Of a stretch of DNA of 64,000 bases, positions 1 to 12,175 are shown in pieces. A program made the translations under genes and the position numbers. The number at the start of each line of letters is the position of its first letter. Position 1 is the stretch's first letter. The notes below the pieces were generated by a model, which saw nothing but the letters and a program-made list of their open reading frames with translations, was not told where the DNA came from and did no database searches. The DNA is from Brienomyrus brachyistius (lineage: Eukaryota > Chordata > Actinopteri > Osteoglossiformes > Mormyridae), in the NCBI RefSeq assembly GCF_023856365.1, contig NW_026042692.1, forward strand, positions 55,233 through 119,232, written 5' to 3'.

Positions 1-1175
1 TTACTGATTAAATAAAAGGAAAAGCATTGTTTGAAAAATCACAAATGTTTCTAAGATTCAATGCATCGCTTTTTGACCACATCATAGCGATGAACACATC
101 ATTGTTCCTGACAATGTCCTAATACAGAAATAAAACTTTATGTTGGTAAACTCAAAAAGCCTTCAGCTGTCACACTGGCTAACGATCTCAAACGATTATA
201 AAGCAGCATTTTGAAAAGCGCTGTTTTAAAATAACAGCTACAACACTTACCTTGTCTTCTGGCCAAATGCTTTTCACGGCTTGGCACTCCAACGGTGCTG
301 AAACGAAATTTGTATTTCCTCCTACCTCATTTGCCCTTCAGTTCTTGTTTTCTCCCTTTGGATGTTTTTTTCCTTCTTCTTTGGATATTGTTTTTTATTT
401 TTGTTTGTTTTTTTTACTTTGCATGTTTTTCCTTCTTCGGATATTATTTTTTTGGCTTATTTTTTTAGACGATGTTTTTTTCGTCTTCTTTAAAAAATTT
501 TTTTTTTTCATCCTTTTGATGTTGTTTTACGGAACAAGAGCCGTACAGTGCTACTCTATCAGGAGGTAGCGCCAACTGAACGCCTTGAAGCAGTACCCAG
601 CTCTTTTATAGGGAGCGTCAACCCGAAGTCAAGTTCTAGAACGTTGCACTCACTTTTCATTGGTTTCCCAGCTATGCTGTCAGAATAATGTTTGCTGATT
701 GGTCGAAAATTTTAAAACGTACCCGAGTACTGTAAAAAAACTCAAGATCTTGCTACCCTACGGAGCACCCATAAGGTGATTTTTTTTATACGTTATATGC
801 AGCTATTTGTAGCAGGCCGTAATTAGACTAATCCACCCTTTGTCAATAAAGCCAACAAGAGAACAGGTTGCCCAAAGTTTGCTCAGGTACACGCCACAGC
901 ACAACCTTAAAAACACATCCAGCACAAATCACACTAGTGAATGACACAGCAAATCACAGCAATAAAAAAGACCCCTATGGGCAATCCAGCACCCAGACTA
1001 CAGGTGCCAAAAGGCCCAGCCTGCCTAATAATGAACCCAAAATATACATACAACAAAGAAAAAGACACAAACAAAAAAGAAAATAAAACTAGCCAGCTGC
1101 TCCCACTAAACCCCGCTCCCGAGGCCACTAAGCCGGCTGGCTTGATAATACACGATACAACCTCAGATAAAACAT
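1..1175. other. Intergenic, no gene recognised
   Basis: No open frame here resembles a known protein. The stretch at about 360-510 is strongly T-rich on the plus strand, which creates a phenylalanine-rich spurious frame. No RNA gene or terminal repeat was recognised. Confidence 0.5.
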
Positions 1176-1250
1176 ATTAAAGCAACACCAGGGAGGTTTA
1201 CAACCTGATCCTTAAAATTATCGACCCGTAATTCCACCTTGAAAACCCCT
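1176..1250 (+). repeat. Direct repeat, copy 1 (second copy 2503-2577)
   Basis: About 75 bases beginning 'attaaagcaacaccaggg' recur almost unchanged at 2503-2577 in the same orientation. Both copies run through a block ending 'attccaccttgaaaa'. They flank the Gypsy pol remnant at 1885-2460, so they could be parts of its terminal repeats, but I cannot define LTR ends. Confidence 0.55.
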
Positions 1251-1884
1251 AAAGAACAGTAGTTTACCCCATGACTCACTGCCCCATTCAAACAAAAAAA
1301 AAACAGGTTTTTGGGGTAACCTTTAGGTCAGCTCTTCAAAACCAGGTATGAGGACTCTTCAGCTAATCAGTCCTCTAATTAGAAATCTAATTAGGGAGTT
1401 GCAGCGAAAACCTGCATACACACCGGCCCTTTGCGGATAAGATTGTTCACCCCTGAAACAAGCAAACAGAAAGGCTGCTACACTGCAAATTCAATATGCC
1501 CGCCGATGCTCCACCAAATCTATCAGGACCCTGCCTGTCTTTCCCGTGCCTGCTCCTTTGCCAATATGCCCTACCATCGGAACATGCACAGCCATCTCGC
1601 CCCGGCTATGCCTCCAGTCCGAACTGCAGTTCCTATACCTGCCTATAATTGCCTGGCTACAATCCATCCCCCAAAATGAAATTGATGACCCAACGATCAC
1701 AGCTAAGAATTCTATCCCCAAACCACTGGTCTTCCTCCCCAACCGAACGATCATTCACTGACCGTGGTAACTTATAAGGGTTGGTATGATGACCAGTGGT
1801 GGACCTCACCGAACGTTTAACTGGTCTCTACACCTCGGGGGGGACATAACCTCCTCCATTATACGAGGCCTACTTGTGGATGCT

Positions 1885-2460
1885 CTATTGCGACCCCTCC
1901 CACCAGCCCTGTCCCCGTAAAATCACAGAGTCCTCATCCGATTCCATTTCTGTTGCCCCTGTGGGCAACCCAGACTCAGGAGACATTACCAGAACATCTT
2001 CCCCTGACATAACAACCCCCTGTGGTACTGGACGCAACTCTGTTCGGTGAACTTGACGGACAACCCCGTCCCCCTCCATTGGAGTTGCAGAGTAAACTGC
2101 ACCCTGATCTTGGGGACACCGAACTACCATATACAAACAGGCATCCCAATGATCCTGTATTTTACCTCGAACATGGTTCCGCAAACACACCAGCTGACCT
2201 TCATCAAACCCCTAATCATTAACCAACTCATTGTGTTTCCGATTTCGTGGTGTGGCTTGTTCCTCCAACTAAGCCTTCACATACTCTTGAAGCACCTGCA
2301 AACTTTCCTGATGGTTTTGTACCCATTCCTCCAAAGGTCCACCATACTGACTGATCCCGGCAGGAGCCTGAAGATAGTGTATCGGTAATCGAGGCTCACA
2401 GCCAGACCTTAAATAAAAAGGCATCATCCAGTCATTTGGTGGGGTGTAGTATTGTAAGCT
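1885..2460 (-). pseudogene. Gypsy-type pol remnant, integrase C-terminal region
   Basis: Read on the minus strand, about 2400 to 2200 encodes a helical stretch like the end of a Ty3/Gypsy integrase, with GGPLEEWVQ and LQVLQEYVKA visible. This runs into RNHVRGKIQDHWDACLYMVV and, further on, GDGVVRQVHRTELRPVP. In fish Gypsy polyproteins that order is the post-catalytic integrase tail with its SH3-like fold. At least one in-frame stop interrupts it, and no catalytic core, reverse transcriptase or gag is present. It is therefore a 3' relic of an LTR retrotransposon. The family call rests on remembered motif order rather than a search. Confidence 0.6.
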
Positions 2461-2502
2461 TCTCTGCTGGAGGAAGTGTGTGAAGCAAATTGTGCAAAAA
2501 AA

Positions 2503-2577
2503 ATATTAAAGCAACACCAGGGAGGTTTACATCTAGATCCTTAAAATGATCGACCTGCAATTCCACCTTGAAAATCC
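2503..2577 (+). repeat. Direct repeat, copy 2 (first copy 1176-1250)
   Basis: This is the second copy of the 75-base direct repeat described at 1176-1250. It has a handful of substitutions and lies immediately beyond the pol remnant. Confidence 0.55.
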
Positions 2578-2579
2578 AA

Positions 2580-3365
2580 TTACCATATAAAGGATACAAG
2601 ATGTAAAGATGACAAATGACATGGCACACATTTGTTGTTTAGACTGTTGTGTCAGGTTAATTGAAAGCTGAAGGATCTTAGTGTTTACTAGTCTAAGTAA
2701 CAGAATGTCTAAACACTGTGCTTGCCTTTATGGGTTTTTAAGCAGAACATATAGGTATAGAAACATATTAACATTACGTTTCACGATTCACTGACTGGAG
2801 AATAGGAGAATATACACATCAATATTACTACTTAAGTTAACTAACCCTAATCCCAACCCCTATTGGCACGGAGCCCGCCAGGGTTCAGGTGAGATATAAA
2901 TCTGTAATCTGTATCAATGGTTTTGCTATCCATACCCACCCTATTAATGTTAGCTTCCCAGGGTTTCTTGTTAGACAAGCTCTGTGTCTCTCTATACCCC
3001 CATTTACTGCACGACTGATTGTCCATTTATAAAGAATCAAATAGGGTGAAGATGGTTTTAGTTTACAATTACTCTGGAAGGTGACCAGATTAAAAAAAAC
3101 TAAATACCATGCCTACGTGTATGTAATCTCCATCACAGTCCCCATTTTCCCCATAATCCTCGTTTTGATAGTGCCAATTTGTGTAATGTGAGTTTTTTTT
3201 TTTTTTAAAAAACTGTTATAGAAGAACATACTGGATGCCACATGTGTACAATTACCCCTTTCTAATTAGGGGGGTCCGTTGTGTCAGCTACAGCCTTTAC
3301 TAACATACACATAAGTATACAGTCTTACAGCACTTTTGTTTTCCTTTTGTATTTAATGGTTTTCC
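2580..3365. other. Intergenic, no gene recognised
   Basis: AT-rich sequence with a poly-T run near 3193-3205. No coding frame or repeat boundary could be supported. Confidence 0.4.
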
Positions 3366-3368
3366 ATT

Positions 3369-3712
3369 TAGGGGGCAGCATGGTGGTGCAGTGGTTAGCA
3401 CTGTTGCCTCACACCTCTAGGGCCCGGGTTCGAGTCTCCACCTGGGTCACATGTGTGTGGAGTTTGCATGTTCTACCCATGTCATCGTGGGGTTTCCTCC
3501 GGGTACTCTGGTTTCCCCCACAGTCCAAAAACATGCTGAGGCTAATTGGAGTTGCTAAATTGCCCATAGGAGTGTATGCGTGAGTGAATAGTGTGTGAGT
3601 GTGCCCTGCGATGGGCTGGCCCGCCATCCTGGGTTGTTCCCTGTCTCGTGCCCATTGCTTCCGGGATAGGCTCCAGACCCCCCGCGATCCAGTAGGATAA
3701 GCGGTTTGGAAA
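3369..3712 (+). repeat. tRNA-derived SINE (family 1), near full length
   Basis: The head carries a pol III A-box-like TGGTGCAGTGG and a B-box-like GGTTCGAGTC, as in a tRNA-derived SINE. The body and the 3' end, through 'ggataagcggtttggaaa', match the other family-1 copies at 25115, 31811, 34700, 36062, 47801 and 54193. The usual ATGGATGGA tail is missing, so the 3' end is slightly truncated. Confidence 0.8.
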
Positions 3713-4006
3713 GGCTGCCTAACGCCCTTAATTTGTTTGCAATTTCGCCAGGTAGGCTACCTTCTTTAAACTGCGTTTTGCTAGACTACACATTTCGAGA
3801 TGTTTTATTGTAGTCTTGGTAAATATATATATATAGTTTAGCCTAACCCAGCCACTTAAGGGAGCAAGCCAGCTCAGGTAGGTGCCAGTCCCAAGCCCGG
3901 ATTAATGGAGAGGGTTGGCGTCAAGAAATAAAGAGAAATAAAGACAACTAATACTCCTAGTTTGCGAGATCTGACTGCAATGGCAGCACTGCTACAAGGG
4001 TGTGGA

Positions 4007-4504
4007 TAAATCTATACAAATATCACCTGCATGCACATTACTTCTTTTACAATAACCAACTCCTGATCCATACTGTTAGTCGTGAAAAAAAAAACTATCG
4101 TGTACATAGAGGCCCTGTGTAAAAAGATAACTGCCAAGGAAAAGATCAAAAACATTTATTTCAAGGATACAAAGTTTTTATGGTCATGTACAGTGTACAG
4201 TGCAATTCTTATTTGATTAACTTGAATGTCTCCACAGACTAGACGATTAAACAAATAAAGCAGCGCAACATTACAATAACTAATAACAAATAAACAAAGC
4301 TCACGAGTACTATTACAGTATTTATATCATTTATTTAAACTTAATTTTACCAGGTAAATTAACTACAAAGCAGTTACCACTGCTTTACCTGCTTCTCGGG
4401 AGAAATAGCAGATATACGTCATGTATGTGACTAAATTCTTAAGCCAATAAGGGCAAAGTTGTGTCGTAATGGAGGCGGATCCAGTTTGTGCAGCCGGTTA
4501 AAGA
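4007..4504 (+). repeat. Dispersed repeat B, copy 1, left part
   Basis: This ~500-bp block is highly similar to 61468-61955 in the same orientation. It continues at 5284-5476, matching 61956-62155, after an extra ~780 bp that the second copy lacks. The family is not recognised and no coding sequence is visible. Confidence 0.7.
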
Positions 4505-5283
4505 CACTACGGGCATGTAAATGGAGAACGAAATTATAGTTATACCGAATCTCCTACACACAATACCAAGGTTACCAACTTTGGTCAGCTGACCGGAGTG
4601 AGACGTTCAATTCCCGTAAGATTTCTTTGCGCCAGCCTGAGAGTCTGAAAACACGTCACACCAGATGCATGAGAGATGGAAACCTGGGATATTCAGTCGA
4701 ATCAGATCAAATATGATGCTAAGTTAGTACTAAGTTAAAATATGTTCCGGACTTGTAACATGCACCCATGATTTGGAACAGTCAGCAGGCTGTCTCTGGC
4801 CACGCCCCCTACACTCGGTCCGGCCCCTGGCTTTTCCTGAATTCTGATTCCTTTAGATAAACATTGACTTCATTGATATTGTTATTGATTTATCGACAGA
4901 CCATCATACGTTTTAGACGTTATAATAACAACACTCTATTGATCCCCAAAGAGAGAAATTCTCTCCTTGCCTGCCCCCTCTTACTGTCCATGATACACAA
5001 GCACATATGTAGAAAAACGTCAGCTTGGAAGCCAAGGCTGGACTTAACCTACTCCTTAGGGTTCAACTGGAAACTGCCCCATGGCCGAGCGGTCTAAAGC
5101 CTCCTGCGCAGCGAAAATGGCCTTTCAAAGTAAGGGGTATTCTATTCTCCGAAGTAAGGCGTGGGTTCGAATCCAACTTCCGACAAAAGTTCTTCAATCG
5201 CTACAGCAGAATTTGAGCCACTGATCGGCTTTAATTGCTTTGTTTTATTTTTGCGTTTCAGGCAAAACTACATAACACTTAAG
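4505..5283 (+). mobile_element. Insertion in repeat B, flanked by TTAA
   Basis: Comparison with the uninterrupted copy at 61468-62155 shows that these ~780 bp are extra. TTAA occurs at both junctions ('ggTTAAag' and 'acTTAAga'), which would fit a piggyBac-like target duplication. The interior ends lack the usual CCC/GGG termini and no transposase is present. The extra block contains the tRNA-like sequence at 5075-5185. Confidence 0.4.
5075..5185 (+). pseudogene. tRNA-Leu-like pseudogene
   Basis: The D-arm 'TGGCCGAGCGGTCTAA' and T-arm 'GCGTGGGTTCGAATCC' match eukaryotic tRNA-Leu, and the 3' end is close to that of a tRNA-Leu acceptor. The 5' acceptor strand does not pair with it. The anticodon region is not readable, with extra bases in the position of an intron or long variable arm. 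It is a dead tRNA copy or a SINE head. Confidence 0.45.
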
Positions 5284-5476
5284 AGGTGCAGGATGATCTG
5301 TCTTGCTCTCGCGAGGTTTTTGTACGACGTGACATGGTGACATAATGCAGCGGACGATAAAAATCTAACCACAATGCATTGCGTCAGGACCAGAATGTAT
5401 TGCTTTAAGCCAGCGCTGTATGTGGGTACATGAAGTGGAAAGCACCCAATAACAAACATAACATTTAAAAAAAATC
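5284..5476 (+). repeat. Dispersed repeat B, copy 1, right part
   Basis: This continues repeat B after the insertion at 4505-5283 and matches 61956-62155. Both copies end in an A-rich tract after 'aacataacat'. Confidence 0.65.
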
Positions 5477-5672
5477 TACAAACTAGTGGGAATATAAAAT
5501 AAAATAAATGTGTCTGGGCAAATTGGTAAGTTAAATTAAATCGTTTTAAGCAGTGTTAAGCAGTGTGTGGTTTTAAACACGAGTAGCATGTACCGTGTTG
5601 ACGGCGCATGAACGTATCTTGGCAGCACATGTAAAACTTAGATTTGCAAGCGGGATGTGAAACAGCATTTAG

Positions 5673-7767
5673 GTGTTTAAAACAGCAATAGAGTGCGTGT
5701 TTGTTCACGCAGTTACAATGTTTAGTTGTTATTTCTGTGGAACATCAGTGCAAACCCTTAGGGAACATGTTTTACATGTCAAACTTCACCGTCATGAACC
5801 ACGATGCGTGTTCAAGTGTGGCGCTACAGATTGCCACAATACGTTTCGTTCATATGGGGAATTTAAGGCTCATTTTTACCGTAAACATAACACAGATTCA
5901 TATATTGATACTACAAATGCCCTTACGGTGTTTACGTGTAATATGTCTATGTGCCAGCGCCAATGTCGCGATGTCAGATCACTAACAGCTCACTTAAAGG
6001 AACATATAGCCGAAGGACGTGTTGTGACATGTCCGGTGACAGGATGCGACCATACGTTCACTGTGAGATCGTCGTTTACAGCCTACATGTCCAGGAAACA
6101 CAGACAATGTTCTGTGGACAGTATAAGAGATCTTAATAAGGAGACAGTTTCTCAGTTTCTTGAAACTGAACCGTTAGTTACAGGCCCTACAGAGAGATTT
6201 AGTGAGACTGATGAAGGTGAAGTCCATCTTACAGAAAATTTCAGTGACCTTTTTCTTAGAAATATTTCTCTTTTCTACTTGAAATTACATGGGCAGTTTC
6301 TTCTGCCAGCATCAACTATACAAAATATTATTGAAGAGATGCTAAGCATACATGAACTAGGACAGACATATACTTTGAATAAATTAAGTGCATTCCTGAA
6401 AAGTGACTTAACTGAATTAACAGATGAGGTTATTGGTAGTATATGTGATGTTGTGAAGGAATCTGACCTTTTCACCATTAGTCATGAAGGACCAATGAGA
6501 ACCAATTTTTCAAGAACTAGGGCTTTTAAACAGATGTTTAGATACACAGAACCTGTAAAGTTGTACTTAGGAAGGGATGAAACAAGGTCACAGAGGTTTG
6601 CCTACTATGTTCCATTGAAAGACACTTTGAGACATTTACTGGAGTCAGACTTATGGCAGAATTGTGCTGCACAGGGTACATACGTACCATACACTGATGT
6701 GCTTTGTGATGTCAGTGATGGTCAGGTATATAAAAACAATGAGTTCTTTTCTCAAAACCCATCATGTCTAAAACTAATTCTATATCAAGATTCTTTTGAG
6801 GCGGTGAACCCATTAGGTTCAGCAAAAAGCAGCACAAAGTAGTAGCTGTATATTTGTCTCTGGCTAATTTACCACCTCATCAAGTACAGACCACATGTCA
6901 CTTGTAATGCTGTGTCAGGAAAAAGACTTCAAACACTTTGGCCATGACAAAGTTTTCTCAAGGCTCATTGCAGACTTAAAAGACCTGGAAGACAATGGAA
7001 TAACGGTGGCAGAGGAAAAAGTTAAAGGGACTGTTTTGTGCATTGCAGGGGACAATTTGGGGTCTCATAATATCGGTGGATTTACAGAAAATTTTAGTTT
7101 TTCTGAATATTTCTGCAGGTATTGCCGGACAACCCGAACAGATTTTCAAACAGATCCAAATGCATTTTACAGTCTGAGGAACAACAAAACGTTGAAGGTA
7201 TAATATCTGAGTTTTAATTCATTGAATTACTTCGATGTTTGTATGCCTGGCCTGCCACCTTGTTTAGGCCATGACATTTTTGAGGGTATCCTTTCCTATG
7301 ATTTAGCCCTTTACCTGAAGTACTTCATCAAGCAAAAAAAGTGGTTCACTTATTCAATTCTGAATAGACGCATTAAGAAATTTAAGTACAGTGGCTCTGA
7401 TGTGTTGAGTAAGCCATGTGCAGTAAACTCCAATGGAGTAAAGCTTTATGGTCAGGCTGTTCAGAACTGGAATTTTCTAAGACTTCTTCCTGTGATCATG
7501 TGTGACAAGGTGAAAGAGCCCACAGATGATGATTGGCAGTTGACCCTTCAGCTAAAAGACATTGTGGAGCTGATTTGTGCACAGAAAATTTTATTGCCAG
7601 AGGTTGCATACCTTGACGTTCTTATCCAAGAATATCTTGCTTGTAGATTTTCTTTCTTTCCAGGACATAGGTTAAAGCCTAAGCATCACTACTTGCGACA
7701 CTACCCTGCACTGATTTTAAAGTTTGGTCCTTTGATCAGGTTGTGGACAATGCGATTTGAAAGTAAA
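5673..7767 (+). pseudogene. C2H2 zinc-finger/transposase-like gene, frameshifted
   Basis: The first frame (5673-6825) opens with three C2H2-like fingers: CYFCG..H..H, C..C..H..H and C..C..H..H within the first ~140 residues. A helical region follows. The frame shifts near 6826 in an A-run and again near 6880-6893. Reading then resumes at 6895 with SLVMLCQEKDFKHFGHDK and a C-x2-C pair (FCRYCRTT). At 7201 there is a stop, with about 25 residues missing relative to what I recall of homologues. Reading resumes in frame with CMPGLPPCLGHDIFEGIL. The end, TMRFES, stops at a plausible splice donor (7763). Multi-copy teleost proteins with this layout resemble Tnp2-type (CACTA/EnSpm) transposases; that link is from memory and moderate. 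Four lesions or junctions make it non-functional here. Confidence 0.65.
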
Positions 7768-7770
7768 TAA

Positions 7771-8251
7771 GGCACCATGGCAACAACAGTCAGAACAGCA
7801 TCCAGTTCACAGCTAGTTTTAAAAATTGCTTTAACGCAAAGTGATTACAGGAAATAGGTGTACTGCTTAATATTAATTAAATTATTAAAATGTGCTAATA
7901 ATAGACATATTTGTCAGTCAGACATTGTGCTTTTTAAAGAGCAGAAGGGATACATTAAATTACGATTATATTGTCCTTACTGTATATATTTTTACATTTT
8001 TCCCCTCAATGATTGTCAAGTGATCACAATTCTTACTGTGCTTTACCCCTCACTTGATAGAGATGTACCAAAACTGAACATATAACTGGATTTCACTCAG
8101 AATAACCAGGCCTTCTTTTTGGACTCTTTATCCCTTTTTATTTTATCTTCGCTTTCCTCAAGCCAGGCATTTACAGGTGAAAAACCTTAAACCACAAAAC
8201 ACCAACTTTCACCAATCTATCTTATGAGCAAACACAAAATTTTACTTTAAA

Positions 8252-8341
<90 letters not shown>

Positions 8342-9164
8342 CACACAAAATATACAATGAATGACCAATCTCAGCTTCAAATTTCCACACAATTATACAT
8401 AACTTGTTCTGAATAAAATTCCTCCAAACATCAAAGTTTAAGATCAAACCACTGGGGAAACACATAAATGAGTTACTCAACGCAATAAATTGCAATGAAA
8501 AGCTAACCAATTAGACAATCGAACAATAGGTTTAACACTTCTGCCCATATGAATTATTAAAAGGAAAGTTCACCCTTAATACTTTTTTTTTTTCTTTTTA
8601 GCGATTTAATATTTAACTTTTAGATAAACTAAAAATAGAACCCCCCCTTTTAAACCGCATTAATGCAAACATCTGAATCAATAAAACAGCATTCCACATA
8701 TTGTCATTAAGACACTTACAGCACACCATTTATTCCTAATACAGTCAAATACCACAACTCATATAATGTTACAAGCCAGCACCAGCGCCTCAATGCCTCA
8801 TTAGCGCACCCCATTAAGAAATAAACCCCACTCGCAACAGGTAGTGCTTGCTACAAATAACATTTGCAACAAAGTCCAACACGCATGGTTCATGGTCTTA
8901 CCGGCTGTCCGTTCAGAGTCTACTTTTCAGTACACAATCGCAGCACAGTTCCAGAAGCACTTGGTGTAGATTTGACCCTTTGCTTGTCGCGCTACCAATG
9001 CGTTTTGCCGACTTTATCCAAAATAAAGAGCAGGTGCGTCCGTTAATGCCTTCCCCTCGGGTGCACACAGGTGAGTAAACTTTGGTTCCGCATGACCACT
9101 TGCGTGAACGACGTAACCACTTGCTGGAATGACGTTCATCGCAACAATGATATAAATATTTTCC
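7771..9164. other. Intergenic with (AT)n, no gene recognised
   Basis: Apart from the (AT)n array at 8255-8335 the stretch is AT-rich and no frame resembles a protein. A possible splice donor follows an open stretch near 9070 ('cacacaggtgagt'), but the peptide upstream is not recognised. Confidence 0.4.
8255..8335. repeat. (AT)n microsatellite, about 40 units
   Basis: An uninterrupted AT dinucleotide array that ends by grading into a few AC units. Confidence 0.97.
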
Positions 9165-10065
9165 CCCCTGACATATAATCAGTGTAAGCACACAAACACA
9201 TTGGCCGGTTATCCTATTCATTCAGTTCCACGGACAGTGACCTGTGTTACTGTGCTGTGACATCTGGTTCCTTCATTGGCTCTGTATATTTCTATAAATG
9301 ACTAAATGGCTCTGTTGTAGAAATTTCCAGCCAGAGACTTGGTTCCTATATAACGAGAAGATTTTATTTTTACTCGGACTGAGAAGCTACAGAAAATCAT
9401 CTCTGCATGTGATCTCCCCTTTACTGCTCAAGCAGAGCACACGCACATCAGCAAGTGTCAAGGCAGCAAGTGCATACAAACAACTTCTCAGGGCCTTCAG
9501 GAAGAGTCAGACTGCGGTGTCATTCAGAGATACCATTGTCTAAGACTTGCACTAAAACATTCTATGCACTTGGGCATATTTAAACAAAGTAGTATGGTAC
9601 CTATGTCAGAATCCATCCCTGCCTTGTCCTGTTCACATGTCACTGGCCATCCTATTCTCTCCTCTGTCTTGTACCCCTTAGCCCATAGTGTGTTTGCCTG
9701 CTCATCGGGCCACCATGTGGCTTAACGGGCCAAGTGGTTGGCCACCGTGCCTGACTCCCCTTTTGATTGTGGGTTTTGAGGATATCAGTGGGTCTGTGTT
9801 TTCATGATTGTCCCCCAGGCCACCATGCAGCTCAGCCCTTGATTCCAACTACAGTAGCAATCAGGTGGTTCTCGGTCTACTAGGACTGTATAACAGGATT
9901 CTTCACCCATTCTATCTTTACTCCTTCAGCCGCATACATGAGTCAGACCTATAGGTTATTCAAATTCCGTCCTGCCAAATTTACTGGACAGGAAGTGGAC
10001 ACTGCAAATGAATGTGTGAATACGCCAATACCTACATCTTTACAAGTTACATTAAGGGGTTTGGT
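9165..10065 (-). mobile_element. Gag/integrase LTR-element family C, partial copy 1
   Basis: On the minus strand this matches 30950-31590 and part of 12540-12935. Shared landmarks include the block around 'gaaatttccagccagaga' and the 'ttacaagttac/gtaacttgtaa' junction. No coding frame survives. In the copies at 30.3 kb and 58.3 kb a gag-like region lies upstream of this block, so this is probably non-coding or 3' sequence of the same LTR element. Confidence 0.6.
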
Positions 10066-10799
10066 ACAGTAAATGGCTGTGAGGTGGGATTTCTTCTTGA
10101 TGTCTGTTTGTAGCCCGTCCACCAGCAGCTGCTGCTGTATTTATCACACCAAGCAGGGAAAGTATATTGCTAAATTTTCCTTAGTTCAATTACGCTTGAT
10201 TAAGCTAATTAAGCCGGCTATGTTATTTACATTCAGAAGGATGCCGCCATATTGGGTTATACACAGATGCCACGATAGCTCACACTCACATTCCCTCTTC
10301 ATTATTTTTCTAAACACACTCTATCCTGCCTTGTCACCTGCAACAAGATCTCACTCCCTGTAGCAATAAAAGTCTTTCTTATGATTGAGCAGATTTCTGC
10401 TTCTCTCCTAACCATGGGCATCCAAAGTAAGATGAAGCAAAATGTTAGGAAATTTGATAACACATGGTTACTCTTTTGGTAACAGTGACTTTGGTTTTAT
10501 TTTGATAGATGTAAACTACATAATATGGTCTTAACCTTGTTTTCTGTCCTAAAAGCAAACTTTTATGTTACAGGAGAAAAGTGCACAGCTGCTTGGATCA
10601 ACCCCAGCTAATCAGCGCATATGGGAATCTTTTCAAAATACCATGTGAGTCTTATGCAATTTACCCAATTAATATAAGCTCTTTAGATGACGCTTAAATA
10701 ATCAATTCCCATCAACTTAGTGTCAAAACACAAACTCAGTGGCAAAAAAGTGAAGGGCAACAGACTAAGTTGTGAAAATGAAATCTGCATGTGATGAAA
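10066..10799. other. Intergenic, no gene recognised
   Basis: No protein-like frame, RNA gene or repeat boundary was recognised in this stretch. Confidence 0.35.
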
Positions 10800-11555
10800 G
10801 GGCATGTGACTGTATCGCGATGATTATAATCATCAGATCAAACGGACCACGGAGTTGGCGGTATGGTCACACTGCTGGTCCCATGTCAGTAGGGTATAGC
10901 ACACCCCTGGGCCCGGATACTACTAGGATGTCACTGGTGTACCACTGTGCCGTCAGAGTGTGGTGTGTCACTCCACAGCATTGGCAGGATTGCTCCTCTC
11001 CCTGCAGCGCCACCATACGCACATGACGGTCATCTGTGGTACTGCAGAACTGAGATGTATCGCTGAACATGGTAGGACGCCAGTCGTCATCAGTCCATCA
11101 GTCCATGCCTCCCAGTGACTACACCACTCCAAACGCAACCGTTTCTGTGCTATTGTGAACGGCAGCCTATGCATGGGACGGTGAACCCGTAGTCCAGCTG
11201 ATGCCAGTCATCGCGACACGATGATATAGGGTGTTGTAGAGAGTCCAGTAGCTGTGTCCATATATCAGGCGCAGGTGTCATGGGGATCTGTGATGCTTGG
11301 AGCACAATCCGACGATCCTTCCTTGGCGTGGTCTGTCTTGGATGACCAGAAACTTCACGACGTGTGTGGATGCCTCACGTGCCCATTGGTTTCAATATCA
11401 GGCCACTGTGATATCCGCATGGCCCACATGCAATTGCAGCACATGACCACCTGGCTTCATGTAAACCCGCAATGCAACCCTATCAAACTCCGTCAAGTGC
11501 CGTTAACACTGTCTAATGTGACTACGAGGCATCCTGTGTCTGGTGATTAAACATG
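10800..11555 (-). pseudogene. Tc1-like transposase relic
   Basis: Minus-strand frames contain HRLPFTIAQKRLRLEWC followed by a frame with FSDTSQFCSTTDDRHVRM. In Tc1 transposases this is the order RP-RL-A-R--WA, then the first catalytic Asp in the FSDES-F block. Here the motif reads SDT. Stops and frameshifts separate the pieces, and no terminal inverted repeats were located. It is an old, inactive Tc1/mariner copy. Confidence 0.6.
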
Positions 11556-12175
11556 CCAACTCCTTGCAATTTGAATCATTTACATATCCATCACTGGTCT
11601 GCACATGTACCAGATTACATCTTTAATCGGATAGTTACTTCTGGGTTCTCAACTTTTTTTTTCATAATACCCCTTAAGTGTATATGCCCTTCACTGATGA
11701 GAAATTCATCAACATCTAAGTCCTACATTCATGTACAATGCATATTAAATGAATATTTTGTCACTATTAGTTTTGATGTATCATTCTTTGAATGCACTCA
11801 ATTGAATCATGGACAGTGGTTCCACATGGAAAAAAATGAATATTCCGAAAAGGAAAAATCCTTCTTCGGTTGATACATTCACTTTGTGTTCTGAGAATTT
11901 TTCCCTTGAGTGCCTTGTACAGTATGTCTAGTGTGTTTTTGGTGTGAATGTGGCCATAATCATACAAGGAAAAAACCACTGACTTGTAGTGAACATGTAA
12001 AACCGCAACATGCAGTGTCATACGTAACTGAAATAAGAAATGCTGGATTGCCTGAGTTGCATGCGTGCATGTTTTTTAATATGGGCAACATGGTTCCCTG
12101 AGATGCCTCAGTGTTGCTCACCGCCATCTCTAACACACAACCTCACAAACCATCTTAAAACTACTGAAAGAAATA
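11556..12175. other. Intergenic, no gene recognised
   Basis: AT-rich sequence. Open frames are short and unrecognised. Confidence 0.35.

Noticed and set aside
252..569. 105-codon open frame rich in Phe
   Set aside because: It is produced by poly-T-rich DNA, and no domain or splice context supports it.
5075..5185. Functional tRNA-Leu gene
   Set aside because: The acceptor stem does not pair and the anticodon arm is unreadable, so it was called a pseudogene.
8247..8510. Frame with a long Tyr-Ile run
   Set aside because: It is simply the (AT)n microsatellite read as protein.
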